From positions 1 through 64,000 of the forward strand of contig CBDULZ010000014.1 in assembly GCA_965368185.1 (NCBI GenBank): a stretch of 64,000 nucleotides of DNA, written 5' to 3'. The notes beneath the pieces are model-generated. The model saw only the letters and a program-made list of their open reading frames with translations. It was not told the origin of the DNA and searched no databases. The translations under genes were made by a program, and so were the position numbers. The stretch comes from Kriegella sp965368185. GTDB taxonomy: Bacteria > Bacteroidota > Bacteroidia > Flavobacteriales > Flavobacteriaceae. This document shows, one piece after another, positions 17,869 through 27,302 of this stretch. How positions within the stretch are numbered: position 1 is the stretch's first letter; every line of letters starts with the position of its first letter.

Positions 17869-19500
17869 ATGACAATTAATTTATCAAAATTATGCCTTTG
17901 TTTTTCAGTTTCTTTGTTATTAATGGGCTGTGGGGCTACTTCTTTGGTTTCCACCCCTATTGAAAATATAGATACGACGCCCTTAAAAATCGCCGACCTT
18001 AGCGACAGTGAGAAAAAGAATTGGGGTCATTTAGATCTTGTCGCAGATACCATTCCAGGAATGAGCGTTGATAAAGCCTATGCCGAAATCATCGGGAATA
18101 AAAAAGGACAAAAAGTAATCGTAGCTGTACTCGATTCAGGTATGGATCTTAAACATGAAGACCTTGACGGGGTATTATGGACGAACAAAGGGGAAAAACC
18201 TGGAAATGGTATAGACGATGATGGCAATGGGTATGTCGATGACATTCATGGTTATAATTTTTTAGGTGAATCGTATAACGAGCAGTTGGAATATGCTAGG
18301 ATAATACGACTGAAGATCGGTGATGCTACATTGCAGTCCCAAGCAAAGAAAAAATTAGATGAAAACTATCAAAAGGCCTTTCAGAACAAACAGCAATACG
18401 AACAACTATTACAGGCCGTTACAACTGCAGATGAGGCGATAAAAGAAAAACTCGGGAAAGATACCTATACCAAAAAAGATGTTTCATCTATTAAGCCCAC
18501 AGATCAGGCAATGCAACGAAATGTGGGAATAATCACTCAAATGTTCACTTTTGCCGACAGCATTGCCGAGGTATATAAAGATTTGAATGCGGGCCTCAAA
18601 CATTTCACCGAACAATTGAATTATAATTACAATATAGATTTTAACGGACGTGAGGTTGTCGGTGACAATCCCTATGACATAACAGATTTGGGCTATGGAA
18701 ACGGAAACCCACAGAACCGGATGGAAGATGAAAGCCACGGCACCCACGTTGCCGGGATTATCGCTGCAGAGCGAAATAACGGTAAAGGTGTAAATGGTGT
18801 AGCGAACAATGTAGCAATTATGAGCATTCGGGCAGTTCCTAACGGAGACGAATACGATAAGGACATTGCCTTGGGCATTCGCTATGCCGTTGACAATGGC
18901 GCCAAAATAATTAACGGTAGTTTCGGGAAATCGTTTTCTCCCAATGCAACATGGGTTTATGATGCCATAAAATATGCTGCTGACAACGATGTACTTTTTG
19001 TTCATGCCGCAGGAAACGAAGGCGCGGATTTAGACGACCCTAGCAATCCCAACTTCCCTAACGATCAAATAGATAACGGCCCTGAAATTGCCGATAATGT
19101 CATTACCGTTGGTGCGCTTAGCAGCAAATATGGTTCGGAGATGGTAGCAACATTCTCAAACTACGGGAAAGTAAATGTGGATGTTTTTGCCCCGGGGGAC
19201 AATATTTATTCCACCATGCCCAACAATGAATATGAATATCAGGGCGGTACTTCTATGGCAGCACCGGCCGTAGCCGGGGTCGCAGCTCTGATACGCTCTC
19301 AATATCCTAAACTTACAGCTTCCGAGGTCAAGCATATTTTAATGGATTCTGGTTTGGCGCCAATGGCAAAAGTCGTTTTAGGGGGTGATACATCGATTAC
19401 CGCTACTTTAAATAACGTCTCGACTTCAGGCAAAATCGTCAATGCCTATAACGCCCTTATAATGGCAGACGGTGTTTCAAAAGGGAAAATAAAAATATAA
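17869..19500 (+). CDS. S8 family subtilisin-like serine protease, lipoprotein
   Basis: A 543-residue exported protease. A lipoprotein signal ends at Cys21 (LLLMGC). The catalytic triad is readable: Asp89 in VAVLDSGMDLKHEDL, His290 in DESHGTHVAGI, and Ser462 in GGTSMAAPAVAG; the oxyanion Asn lies in HAAGNEG (about 383). Between Asp and His there are about 200 residues, far more than in subtilisin, because of a helical, Gln/Lys-rich insertion (about 140-265). A GIDDDGNGYVDD segment at 114-125 looks like a calcium-binding loop. It sits 16 bases after the SMP-30 gene and 6 bases before the M1 peptidase. Confidence 0.94.
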   Translation: MTINLSKLCLCFSVSLLLMGCGATSLVSTPIENIDTTPLKIADLSDSEKKNWGHLDLVADTIPGMSVDKAYAEIIGNKKGQKVIVAVLDSGMDLKHEDLDGVLWTNKGEKPGNGIDDDGNGYVDDIHGYNFLGESYNEQLEYARIIRLKIGDATLQSQAKKKLDENYQKAFQNKQQYEQLLQAVTTADEAIKEKLGKDTYTKKDVSSIKPTDQAMQRNVGIITQMFTFADSIAEVYKDLNAGLKHFTEQLNYNYNIDFNGREVVGDNPYDITDLGYGNGNPQNRMEDESHGTHVAGIIAAERNNGKGVNGVANNVAIMSIRAVPNGDEYDKDIALGIRYAVDNGAKIINGSFGKSFSPNATWVYDAIKYAADNDVLFVHAAGNEGADLDDPSNPNFPNDQIDNGPEIADNVITVGALSSKYGSEMVATFSNYGKVNVDVFAPGDNIYSTMPNNEYEYQGGTSMAAPAVAGVAALIRSQYPKLTASEVKHILMDSGLAPMAKVVLGGDTSITATLNNVSTSGKIVNAYNALIMADGVSKGKIKI

Positions 19501-19506
19501 AATACC

Positions 19507-21375
19507 ATGCAGTATAAAAAAATTGGTTTTATTGGGCTTTTACTTATTTTTTTAGGTGCCATAACTCATTTAAGCGCACAGAACACAATTTGTTATTGGC
19601 AACAACATGTAGATTATACCATGGATGTGACCATGGATGTAAAATCATTTCAATACTCGGGAACCCAAAAGTTGGTGTATACCAATAACTCTCCCGATAC
19701 GTTAAACAGAATTTACTATCACCTCTTTTTCAATGCATTTCAGCCCGGAAGCGAAATGGATATTCGCCTGCAGAACATTCCGGATCCCGATAATAGGATG
19801 ATGAGCGAAAACCAAACGAGCCGTATCGCTGCATTGGATCAAGGCGAGATGGGATACCTGCACGCGACATCCCTAAAACAAGATGGGCAAACCGTTACTT
19901 TTCTTGAGGAGGAGACCGTTCTGGTCGTTGATTTGGATACCCCTGTACCCCCGGGTGGCAAAACCACTCTTGACATGCAATTCGAGGGTCAAGTTCCTTT
20001 GCAAGTGCGTCGGGCAGGGCGTAATAGCACGGAAGGTGTAGCGCTATCCATGAGCCAATGGTATCCAAAACTAGCAGAATATGATTTTGAAGGGTGGCAT
20101 GCAGATCCCTATATTGGCCGTGAATTTCACGGGGTTTGGGGCAATTTTGATGTAAAATTGACCTTGGACAAAAATTATGTCGTAGGCGGTAGCGGATATC
20201 TTCAAAATCCACAAGAAATAGGTCACGGATACGAAGCTCCGGGTTCCAAGATTAAAAAACAAAAGGGGAAAACCTTGACTTGGCATTTTAAAGCCCCCAT
20301 GGTTCATGACTTTATGTGGGCTGCAGACCCCGATTACCTACATGATACCCTTCAGGTCGAAAATGGCCCTACACTCCATTTTCTGTACAAGAACAATCCG
20401 GAAATAATTGAAAATTGGAAAAACCTACAGCCTAAAACTGCCGAAATGATGCAGTTTTTCAGCAAAAACATAGGGGTGTATCCGTATAAACAATACTCGG
20501 TCATTCAAGGAGGCGATGGAGGTATGGAATACGCGATGAGTACCTTGATTACCGGTGAAAGAAAGTTTGGGAGCCTTGTAGGCGTAACGGCACATGAATT
20601 GGCACATTCTTGGTTTCAGCATATATTGGCCACCAATGAGTCAAAACATGAATGGATGGATGAAGGCTTTACCACTTTTATCTCTTCGCTCTGCATGAAT
20701 GAAGTTATGGACGAGAACAAGGATAACCCCTTTGAAAACTCCTACCAAGGATATTACAACATGGCAAACTCTGGCAAAGAACAACCACAGACAACACATG
20801 CCGATCGTTACGACCTTAACTATGTCTATGGACAAGCCGCTTACAGTAAAGGGTCCGTTTTTCTCGCGCAATTGGGGTATATCATCGGCCAAGGCAAATT
20901 AATGGAAACCATTCAAAAATATTATGAAGATTTCAAGTTCAAACATCCGGTTCCTAACGATATAAAGCGAACGGCTGAGAAAGTTTCAGGTATGGAGCTC
21001 GACTGGTACTTAACCGACTGGACACAGACGACCAACACTATCGATTACGGCATTAAAGAGGTAAAAGACGATGGTGAAAAAACTGAGGTGACATTAGAAC
21101 GCATTGGGTTGATGCCCATGCCTATCGATCTTTTGGTGGTCTATGCCGATGGAAGCCAAGAAACACTTTATGCGCCATTGCGAATGATGCGTGGTGAGAA
21201 AGAAAACCCGTATCCAAATTTGAAAAGAACCGTACTCGAAGATTGGCCCTGGGCCTTTCCGACCTATAGTTTTACAATCGATAAACCCAAAGACAATATC
21301 AAGGCCGTTGTAATCGACCCATCTCAATTGATGGCCGACATCAATGCTGCCAACAATATTTGGCAGGCCCCCTAG
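19507..21375 (+). CDS. M1 family zinc metallopeptidase (aminopeptidase), exported
   Basis: A 622-residue protein with a signal peptide (cleaved near LSAQ, residue 25). The M1 hallmarks are present: the GGMEYA substrate motif at residues 338-343, the zinc motif HELAH at 363-367 and the distant Glu386 in WMDEGFTTF. The N-terminal beta domain (about 30-270) is complete. Such enzymes trim amino acids from peptides in the periplasm or at the cell surface, which fits the adjacent S8 endoprotease. Six bases separate it from the S8 gene. A new promoter-like element follows before rnpA. Confidence 0.94.
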   Translation: MQYKKIGFIGLLLIFLGAITHLSAQNTICYWQQHVDYTMDVTMDVKSFQYSGTQKLVYTNNSPDTLNRIYYHLFFNAFQPGSEMDIRLQNIPDPDNRMMSENQTSRIAALDQGEMGYLHATSLKQDGQTVTFLEEETVLVVDLDTPVPPGGKTTLDMQFEGQVPLQVRRAGRNSTEGVALSMSQWYPKLAEYDFEGWHADPYIGREFHGVWGNFDVKLTLDKNYVVGGSGYLQNPQEIGHGYEAPGSKIKKQKGKTLTWHFKAPMVHDFMWAADPDYLHDTLQVENGPTLHFLYKNNPEIIENWKNLQPKTAEMMQFFSKNIGVYPYKQYSVIQGGDGGMEYAMSTLITGERKFGSLVGVTAHELAHSWFQHILATNESKHEWMDEGFTTFISSLCMNEVMDENKDNPFENSYQGYYNMANSGKEQPQTTHADRYDLNYVYGQAAYSKGSVFLAQLGYIIGQGKLMETIQKYYEDFKFKHPVPNDIKRTAEKVSGMELDWYLTDWTQTTNTIDYGIKEVKDDGEKTEVTLERIGLMPMPIDLLVVYADGSQETLYAPLRMMRGEKENPYPNLKRTVLEDWPWAFPTYSFTIDKPKDNIKAVVIDPSQLMADINAANNIWQAP

Positions 21376-21509
21376 GTTCTACAATATCCGTTCTAAAAAT
21401 CGAAGTTGTTCCTTCAGATTGAGGTGTTGTTTTTAAATGGGAACATCTAGAAACAAATGCTGCGAGTTTGAGATTGCCTTTTGCTTAATGGCGGAAAAAA
21501 ATGATGTAG

Positions 21510-21517
21510 TATCTTTG
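21510..21517 (+). promoter_or_regulatory. Candidate -7 promoter element for rnpA
   Basis: TATCTTTG matches TAnnTTTG and lies 61 bases before the rnpA start, in the 203-base gap after the M1 peptidase. The nearest upstream TTTTG is spaced too far (26 bases), so the -33 part is uncertain. Confidence 0.42.
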
Positions 21518-21578
21518 TGTCATCATCGCCCCTATTTGCGGTTGTTTCTTCAATATCATAAATGAACGGTAAAAGCTC

Positions 21579-21956
21579 TTGAAAAGACCCTTAAACTTTG
21601 GCTATCCCAGGCGAGAAAAATTAAAGAGCAAAAAGCTCATTGAACAATTGTTTCTAGAGGGTAAATCTGTTTCTAGCTATCCCCTCAAATTAATATACCT
21701 ACAAACTGAACTGCCCGAAGACGTAAAAATTCAAAGCAGTATGGCAGTACCGAAAAAAAAGTTCAAAAGTGCCGTAAAGCGAAATCGAATAAAAAGATTG
21801 CTTCGGGAAGCCTACCGATTGAACAAACATCTCGTTTTTAACAATAGTGACACCTCTTTTGCGTTTCTATTTTTATATCTTGGAAAAGATATGCCCGACT
21901 ACGACGAGGTAGAAAAGCACATGCGAACGATACTTCAAAAATTTCTAAAAAATTAG
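21579..21956 (+). CDS. rnpA: Ribonuclease P protein component
   Basis: A 125-residue basic protein of normal RnpA length, the protein subunit of RNase P that matures tRNA 5' ends. The diagnostic RNR motif region is present as AVKRNRIKRLLREAYRLNK (about residues 67-85), preceded by the SSMAVPKKKFKSAVKR strand. The TTG start gives the usual short N terminus before FGYPRREKLKSKKLIEQLF. It is not beside rpmH, as it is in many bacteria, but lies between protease genes; the S41 protease gene starts 3 bases after its stop. Confidence 0.95.
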   Translation: MKRPLNFGYPRREKLKSKKLIEQLFLEGKSVSSYPLKLIYLQTELPEDVKIQSSMAVPKKKFKSAVKRNRIKRLLREAYRLNKHLVFNNSDTSFAFLFLYLGKDMPDYDEVEKHMRTILQKFLKN

Positions 21957-21959
21957 GTA

Positions 21960-23588
21960 ATGAATAGAATAATGAAAAAGAGGATTCTAATACCCCTTTT
22001 CGCAATTACATTGTTGATTGCGGGAAGCAGCTTTAAAAGCGATTTTTTTGAAATAGCCAAGCAGATCGAAATTTTTACTACGCTTTTCAAAGAACTGAAC
22101 ATGAACTATGTAGACGAGACCAACCCTGCCGAGCTAATGGATACGGCAATAAAGAATATGCTGGATGAACTAGACCCCTATACCAAATTTCTGAACGAAC
22201 AAGATGTAGAGACTTATAAAATCAATAATGCTGGGGAATATTCGGGTATTGGGGCAGTAGTACGGTCCTACCAAGACAAATTGCTAATTGTAGAGCCCTA
22301 TAAGGGATATCCGGCCGATAAAGCGGGACTCAAAGCGGGTGATGAAATTGTAAAAATCGGTGATATTTCGGTAATGGACTTTGAGGACAACGCCAGTGAA
22401 CTTCTTAAAGGAGCCAATGGTACTTCGGTATCTGTAATCTACAATAGACAGGGAGAGACAAAGTCAGCCGAAATTACCAGGTCTTCAGTTGAAGTCGATG
22501 CCGTGCCATTTTATAAAATGATTGATGCCAAAACAGGATATATCGTTTTGGCAAAGTTTAATGCAAAGGCTTCAGGACAGACAAAAGACGCACTTATAGA
22601 CTTAAAGGGAAAAGGAGCCGAAAAAATTGTTTTGGATTTACGTGGAAATCCCGGAGGGTTGCTGTCAGAGGCTATAAATGTCACCAATCTTTTTGTGCCA
22701 AAAGGAGAATTGATCGTGACAACGAAGTCAAAAGTCAAGAAATTTAATAGGGAGTACCATACCAAAAACAAGGAAGTTGATGCTGAAATACCCTTGGTGG
22801 TTTTAATTGACGGCGGCAGTGCCTCGGCAAGTGAAATCGTATCGGGAAGCCTGCAAGACTTAGATCGTGCCGTTGTTATGGGCGCACGTAGTTTTGGAAA
22901 AGGACTGGTACAACGCCCCTTAAAACTAACCTATGGCACTCAATTGAAAGTAACTATAAGCCGATATTATACCCCTTCCGGGCGGTGTATTCAGTCGCTT
23001 GATTATTGGAACCGGGATGCAAATGGCAATGCAGTAAAAACATCGACCTTCAATGACTTTACGACCCGCAATGGGCGAAAAGTTCAAGACGGTGGCGGGG
23101 TACTTCCCGATATTGAAATTAGCGCTATAAAAGCCAATGAACTTACCACCGCCCTATTGCACAATCATGTTGTTTTCGATTTCGCGACCGATTATTATTA
23201 TGGTAATCGAATAGAGAACCTCAATGATTTCCGATTTACGGAAAACGATTATCAACAATTTAAGAATTACGTTTCTAAAAGTGCCTTTTCCTTCGAGACC
23301 AAAACCGAACGGGTCTTGAAGCAAGCCATGACCAATCGTGAAGAAGTTATTTTTAATGAAGCCATAGAAAACGATTTTAAAACTTTGCTTATCGATATCG
23401 ATAAAAGCAAGCTTTCCGCCTTGGAAAATTATCAAAAAGAAATTCAAAGTAAGTTGGAGGATGAAATCGTAAAACGCTATTTCTACAGAGAAGGGCTTTA
23501 TGAATACTATCTAACCCATGACGACGCTATCATGGCGGCTACCGAGCTCTTGGGAAATACAGCGAAATACGGAGAAATCTTACAATAG
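21960..23588 (+). CDS. S41 family C-terminal processing protease
   Basis: A 542-residue exported protease of the tail-specific (CtpA/Prc) family. An N-terminal hydrophobic segment (about 8-23) is a signal or anchor. A PDZ domain covers about residues 85-170 (YSGIGAVVRSYQDKLLIVEPYKGYPADKAGLKAGDEIVKIGD). The catalytic dyad is Ser289 in GSASASE and Lys314 in SFGKG. About 150 residues beyond the core, rich in helix, form a C-terminal domain. Its target in the envelope is unknown. It is cotranscribed with rnpA, 3 bases apart. Confidence 0.93.
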   Translation: MNRIMKKRILIPLFAITLLIAGSSFKSDFFEIAKQIEIFTTLFKELNMNYVDETNPAELMDTAIKNMLDELDPYTKFLNEQDVETYKINNAGEYSGIGAVVRSYQDKLLIVEPYKGYPADKAGLKAGDEIVKIGDISVMDFEDNASELLKGANGTSVSVIYNRQGETKSAEITRSSVEVDAVPFYKMIDAKTGYIVLAKFNAKASGQTKDALIDLKGKGAEKIVLDLRGNPGGLLSEAINVTNLFVPKGELIVTTKSKVKKFNREYHTKNKEVDAEIPLVVLIDGGSASASEIVSGSLQDLDRAVVMGARSFGKGLVQRPLKLTYGTQLKVTISRYYTPSGRCIQSLDYWNRDANGNAVKTSTFNDFTTRNGRKVQDGGGVLPDIEISAIKANELTTALLHNHVVFDFATDYYYGNRIENLNDFRFTENDYQQFKNYVSKSAFSFETKTERVLKQAMTNREEVIFNEAIENDFKTLLIDIDKSKLSALENYQKEIQSKLEDEIVKRYFYREGLYEYYLTHDDAIMAATELLGNTAKYGEILQ

Positions 23589-23916
23589 GCCAACCTAAAT
23601 GGTTGATGCCAAATGGAGTTCCTTGAGCACAACGACATACGCTAGTCCTGTGGCTTAAAGAGACCATACATTATTGGGTTCTGTAAGTTTTCAACGTTCA
23701 TTTACCTTCCCTTTTCTATCTATTAAATTCTGTCCTCGGTAAACTTCCCTAAGTTTACCATTAACCCTACGGCTACAAATCTGATTCGATCGGTCAATTT
23801 TCCATACAAAATCATCAATAACTATGAAATTATTCCTATGAAACATTTGTAGTTTTGTTGGATTGCATTGTGCTTTTTTATTTTAAACTTTGATTCCTTA
23901 ATATCATCTGTCATCC
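23589..23916. other. Intergenic region of 328 bases
   Basis: No gene is supported here. It holds a perfect hairpin at 23738-23759 and, near its right end, TAGTTTTG at 23850-23857, a match to the -7 consensus 59 bases before the phosphatase gene, without a clear -33 TTG. Confidence 0.6.
23738..23759. repeat. Perfect 9-bp inverted repeat with 4-base loop
   Basis: GGTAAACTT-CCCT-AAGTTTACC is a perfect hairpin in the middle of the gap between the S41 protease and the phosphatase gene. There is no U-run after it on either strand, so it may be a transcript-stabilising structure or a protein-binding site rather than a strong terminator. Confidence 0.6.
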
Positions 23917-25314
23917 ATGAAAAAAGTCATTTCGATATTCTCTTTTTGTCTGTTTATGTTCCTTCTCGTTTTTAAAGGCAATAGTCAAGAACACCCCCAC
24001 GAACATGGAAACGGACATACACATTATACAGAGCACGATGCGGTTTTAAATCACAAACTCCTTTTTCCTTCCAAAACACCTGACCGTATCATCACCAACC
24101 TTACTCAAGACCCGGCTCATAGTTTCGCGGTCAATTGGCGAACAAATCAGCAAATTGAAACAGGTTTTGTTGAAATAGCAAAAGCTACAGATGGTCCTGA
24201 ATTTTTACTGGGAAATGTTCAAAAGGTTAAAGCTGTCACTCAAAAATTCGAGAACCAAAACAGCAGGGAGCCCTTGGTAAAAGCAAGTTATCATTCGGCG
24301 GTGGTATCAGAACTTGAGCCCAATACATTATATGTTTACCGTATAGGTAACGGTGGCGAAAATAATGCCTATTGGAGTGAATGGTTTCAATTTACTACAG
24401 CAAGCGACAACGATAATAAACCATTCAGTTTTATTTATTTTGGCGATGCACAAAACAATGTAAAATCACTTTGGTCACGGGTCATCCGAAATTCATACAA
24501 ACAATATCCTCAAGTTGACTTTATGTTGCATGCCGGTGACTTGATCAATGATCGCGATGCCAATATTGAATGGGGAGAATGGTTTCATGCTGGCAGTTTT
24601 ATACATGCTACTGTACCCAGCATTATGACACCTGGCAATCATGAATACCGCGACGGCATATTGTCGTCGCTTTGGCGGCCTCAATTTACCCTTCCCGAAA
24701 ATGGCCCTACAAAAGCCCTAGAGGAGACCTGTTACGCCGTCGATTATGAAAACATGAAGCTTATTTCAATTGATGGAGAAGCTTTTGACGAGCATAAAGA
24801 AGCTCGAACTGCACAAACGAAATGGCTTGATTCCGTTCTTAGAACGAATACAAAGAAATGGACCACCATTACCACACATTACCCTATTTTCTCTACGGCA
24901 AAAGGAAGGGATAATAAGAAGCTGCGCAAGGCCTTTAAACCTTTAATCGATAAGTATGGTGTTGATTTGGTGCTTCAGGGCCATGATCACACATATGCGC
25001 GCGGCTACGTAGAGAATGAGGGTCAGGGCCTTACCGTCGTTAATGATATGGGAACCGTTTATGCAGTATCGGTGAGTGGACCGAAAATGTATGAATCACA
25101 AGATCAAAAATGGATGGTGCGACGCGGCGAGTACACCCAACTATTTCAAATTATCACGGTATCAAAAGATACCATTACCTATGGTGCCTATACCCCTACA
25201 GGCAACCTCTACGATGCATTCGAACTAATTAAAAAGAATGGGAAGAAAAAATTGATAAACAAAATTCCAAATAGCCCAATTCGCTTAAAAAGTGACTTTG
25301 TCAAGCCCGAATAA
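23917..25314 (+). CDS. Purple acid phosphatase-like metallophosphoesterase, exported
   Basis: A 465-residue protein with a signal peptide (about residues 1-23). An N-terminal fibronectin type III-like domain (about 55-160) precedes a calcineurin-like phosphoesterase domain (about 170-400). The dimetal motifs are FGDAQN (Asp177), HAGDLIND (Asp208), PGNHEYRDG (Asn241, His242), THYPIFS and GHDHTYARG. Just after the signal peptide lies a His-rich stretch: seven His between residues 26 and 40. It probably releases phosphate from extracellular esters. It has its own upstream gap and is 92 bases from the beta-helix gene. Confidence 0.9.
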   Translation: MKKVISIFSFCLFMFLLVFKGNSQEHPHEHGNGHTHYTEHDAVLNHKLLFPSKTPDRIITNLTQDPAHSFAVNWRTNQQIETGFVEIAKATDGPEFLLGNVQKVKAVTQKFENQNSREPLVKASYHSAVVSELEPNTLYVYRIGNGGENNAYWSEWFQFTTASDNDNKPFSFIYFGDAQNNVKSLWSRVIRNSYKQYPQVDFMLHAGDLINDRDANIEWGEWFHAGSFIHATVPSIMTPGNHEYRDGILSSLWRPQFTLPENGPTKALEETCYAVDYENMKLISIDGEAFDEHKEARTAQTKWLDSVLRTNTKKWTTITTHYPIFSTAKGRDNKKLRKAFKPLIDKYGVDLVLQGHDHTYARGYVENEGQGLTVVNDMGTVYAVSVSGPKMYESQDQKWMVRRGEYTQLFQIITVSKDTITYGAYTPTGNLYDAFELIKKNGKKKLINKIPNSPIRLKSDFVKPE

Positions 25315-25406
25315 CACAATTGCCGCCAATTTTGGTGATGCCAGAATTTTGCAAATTGCTGTTTAGGGGCTATTTTCGATTATGCACACTAAAATAAAAA
25401 AAGCAC

Positions 25407-27260
25407 ATGGCTGTTCGTTGCATCACTTTGCTCCTATCTCTTTTGCTCATACAGTGTTCAAGTGTACAGCAAATAAAGGAAATCTATGTTTCTCCTAACG
25501 GTTCAGACAGTGCCCCGGGAACTCGTAAGGCTCCTTTCGAAACGCTACATAAGGCTTTGGGAGAAATTGCTTCAATCGACTCAACAAAAGTACGGGGTGT
25601 AGTGATATGGATTAATGATGGCACTTACCGAATCAAAAATCCGTTGCTTATTGATTCTATGTCGAAAAAAACCAATACATCTCTTTCATTTAAAGGTATG
25701 GAAGGTTCTAAACCTGTAATTTCCGGCGCTGTGCAATTAACTGGATGGCGAAGTGCGGGAAATGGTCTTTGGATCTGTTCAATACCCGACCAAATGGGTG
25801 ATTTTCGTGAACTTTTTATCAATGGCAAAAGGGCAACTCGCTCAAGACATCCGAATAGTGGCTACTTAAGAGTAACTGAGGTGGGTGCCGATAAGCGTAC
25901 CTATTTTACTTTTACTTCAGGAGACTTCCCGATTCCTAAAAGTACGGCAAAACCCGAACTGGTCTTATTACATGATTGGTCCATTACCCGAATTCCGGTT
26001 AAAGATATAGATGTTGAACACAATGTACTCTATGCAGTAGATTCGATAGGAACAAAAAACCTTGATTTTTTTACTCTTGACAATTGGGAGCCGAACCCTC
26101 GCTATTATCTTGAAAATGCCCCGGAGTTTTTAGATGCTGATTATGAATGGTTCTTTGACCCAGCCAGTAAGGAGGTGCGTTTGAAATTACCTTCAAACAT
26201 CGACCCTATGTCTCTAATCATTGAAATTCCGATGGCTGAACGCCTCGTACAGATACACGGTGCCGAAAAGAAACCGATATCGAATGTTTCCTTTGATGGG
26301 ATTACATTTAAACATTGCAGATGGAACCTTCCGGAGGAAACTTATGCTGGCATTCAGGCCTGTCATTTTGACCCACGAAATCAAACAGAAGAATGGAATG
26401 TTGTTCCAGCGGCCATACAAACCCAATGGGTAGATACCGTTCGGTTTGAAAATTGTGATTTTCTTTCCATGGGAGGCAGCGCTGTTTGGTTTGGTACCGG
26501 CAGTGTCAATTGTGCTTTAAAGGAATGCCGTATTTACGATATTTCCGGCAATGGGGTAATGATTGGTGAAGGCCAAGACCGTCGAATTGGGGGAACACCT
26601 TGGTGGAAGGTCGCCCCAGAACAAGTGGCACTGGCTAATACCATTGAATCCTGCAATATTTCAGAATGTGGAGTCCAGTTCTATGGTGCTGTGGGCATCT
26701 GGTGTGGATTGACAGCGGAAACCACGTTGCGAAACAATGAAATATACAACCTTCCATATACGGGCATCTCTATTGGTTGGATGTGGAGTCCTGAGGCAAC
26801 CCCCAGTCGGGACAATATCGTTGCTCAAAATCATATCCACCATGTCATGCGTACCTTAAGTGACGGAGGCGGCATTTATATGCTCGGGTTGCAACCCGGA
26901 AGCCGTTTGACAGAAAATCATATCCATGATATTTCAGTAAACGCGGGTAGGGCAGAAAGCAACGGCATGTTTCTTGACGAGGGCACCAAAGATGTATTGG
27001 TCGAGAAAAACCTGATTTATAACATTGCCAAATCGCCGCTTCGTTTTCACAGGGCTTCGACCAATACCGTGAAGAACAACTATTTATTTTCCAAAGGAAA
27101 TACGCCTGGCATCGCTTACAACCGAACTGACCCCGAAAATATAGTAAAAGAAGAAAACTTTTTTGAAAGCACCGATAACCCTGACTATAAGGAGTTATTG
27201 AAAAAGAGCCTGACAGAATTTGAAAAAATGACCCAGCCTTCGGTGATCAAGCCAAATTAA
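25407..27260 (+). CDS. Right-handed parallel beta-helix lipoprotein
   Basis: A 617-residue lipoprotein with acceptor Cys17 (LLIQC; Gln before the Cys is unusual). A YVSPNGSDSAPGTRKAPFETLHKAL opening (about 27-50) is common to secreted beta-helix enzymes. The helix turns run from about residue 290 to 600, with repeated short strands such as VRFENCDFLSMGG, CALKECRIYDISGNGV, TTLRNNEIYNLPYTGI and VLVEKNLIYNIAKSPL. The fold is shared by pectate-lyase-like and other polysaccharide-processing proteins; a catalytic residue set cannot be assigned. It opens a likely operon with lactonase, SDR and VOC genes (42-base gap). Confidence 0.82.
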   Translation: MAVRCITLLLSLLLIQCSSVQQIKEIYVSPNGSDSAPGTRKAPFETLHKALGEIASIDSTKVRGVVIWINDGTYRIKNPLLIDSMSKKTNTSLSFKGMEGSKPVISGAVQLTGWRSAGNGLWICSIPDQMGDFRELFINGKRATRSRHPNSGYLRVTEVGADKRTYFTFTSGDFPIPKSTAKPELVLLHDWSITRIPVKDIDVEHNVLYAVDSIGTKNLDFFTLDNWEPNPRYYLENAPEFLDADYEWFFDPASKEVRLKLPSNIDPMSLIIEIPMAERLVQIHGAEKKPISNVSFDGITFKHCRWNLPEETYAGIQACHFDPRNQTEEWNVVPAAIQTQWVDTVRFENCDFLSMGGSAVWFGTGSVNCALKECRIYDISGNGVMIGEGQDRRIGGTPWWKVAPEQVALANTIESCNISECGVQFYGAVGIWCGLTAETTLRNNEIYNLPYTGISIGWMWSPEATPSRDNIVAQNHIHHVMRTLSDGGGIYMLGLQPGSRLTENHIHDISVNAGRAESNGMFLDEGTKDVLVEKNLIYNIAKSPLRFHRASTNTVKNNYLFSKGNTPGIAYNRTDPENIVKEENFFESTDNPDYKELLKKSLTEFEKMTQPSVIKPN

Positions 27261-27302
27261 ACGAATTACGTACCTTTCAATAAAATTAATATTACGCATA
27301 AT

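Noticed and set aside
18484..19005. 173-codon minus-strand open frame
   Set aside because: Antisense to the S8 protease and without family features.
21437..21565. 42-residue open frame before rnpA
   Set aside because: A candidate rnpA promoter element (TATCTTTG at 21510-21517) lies inside it, and its sequence resembles no known small protein.
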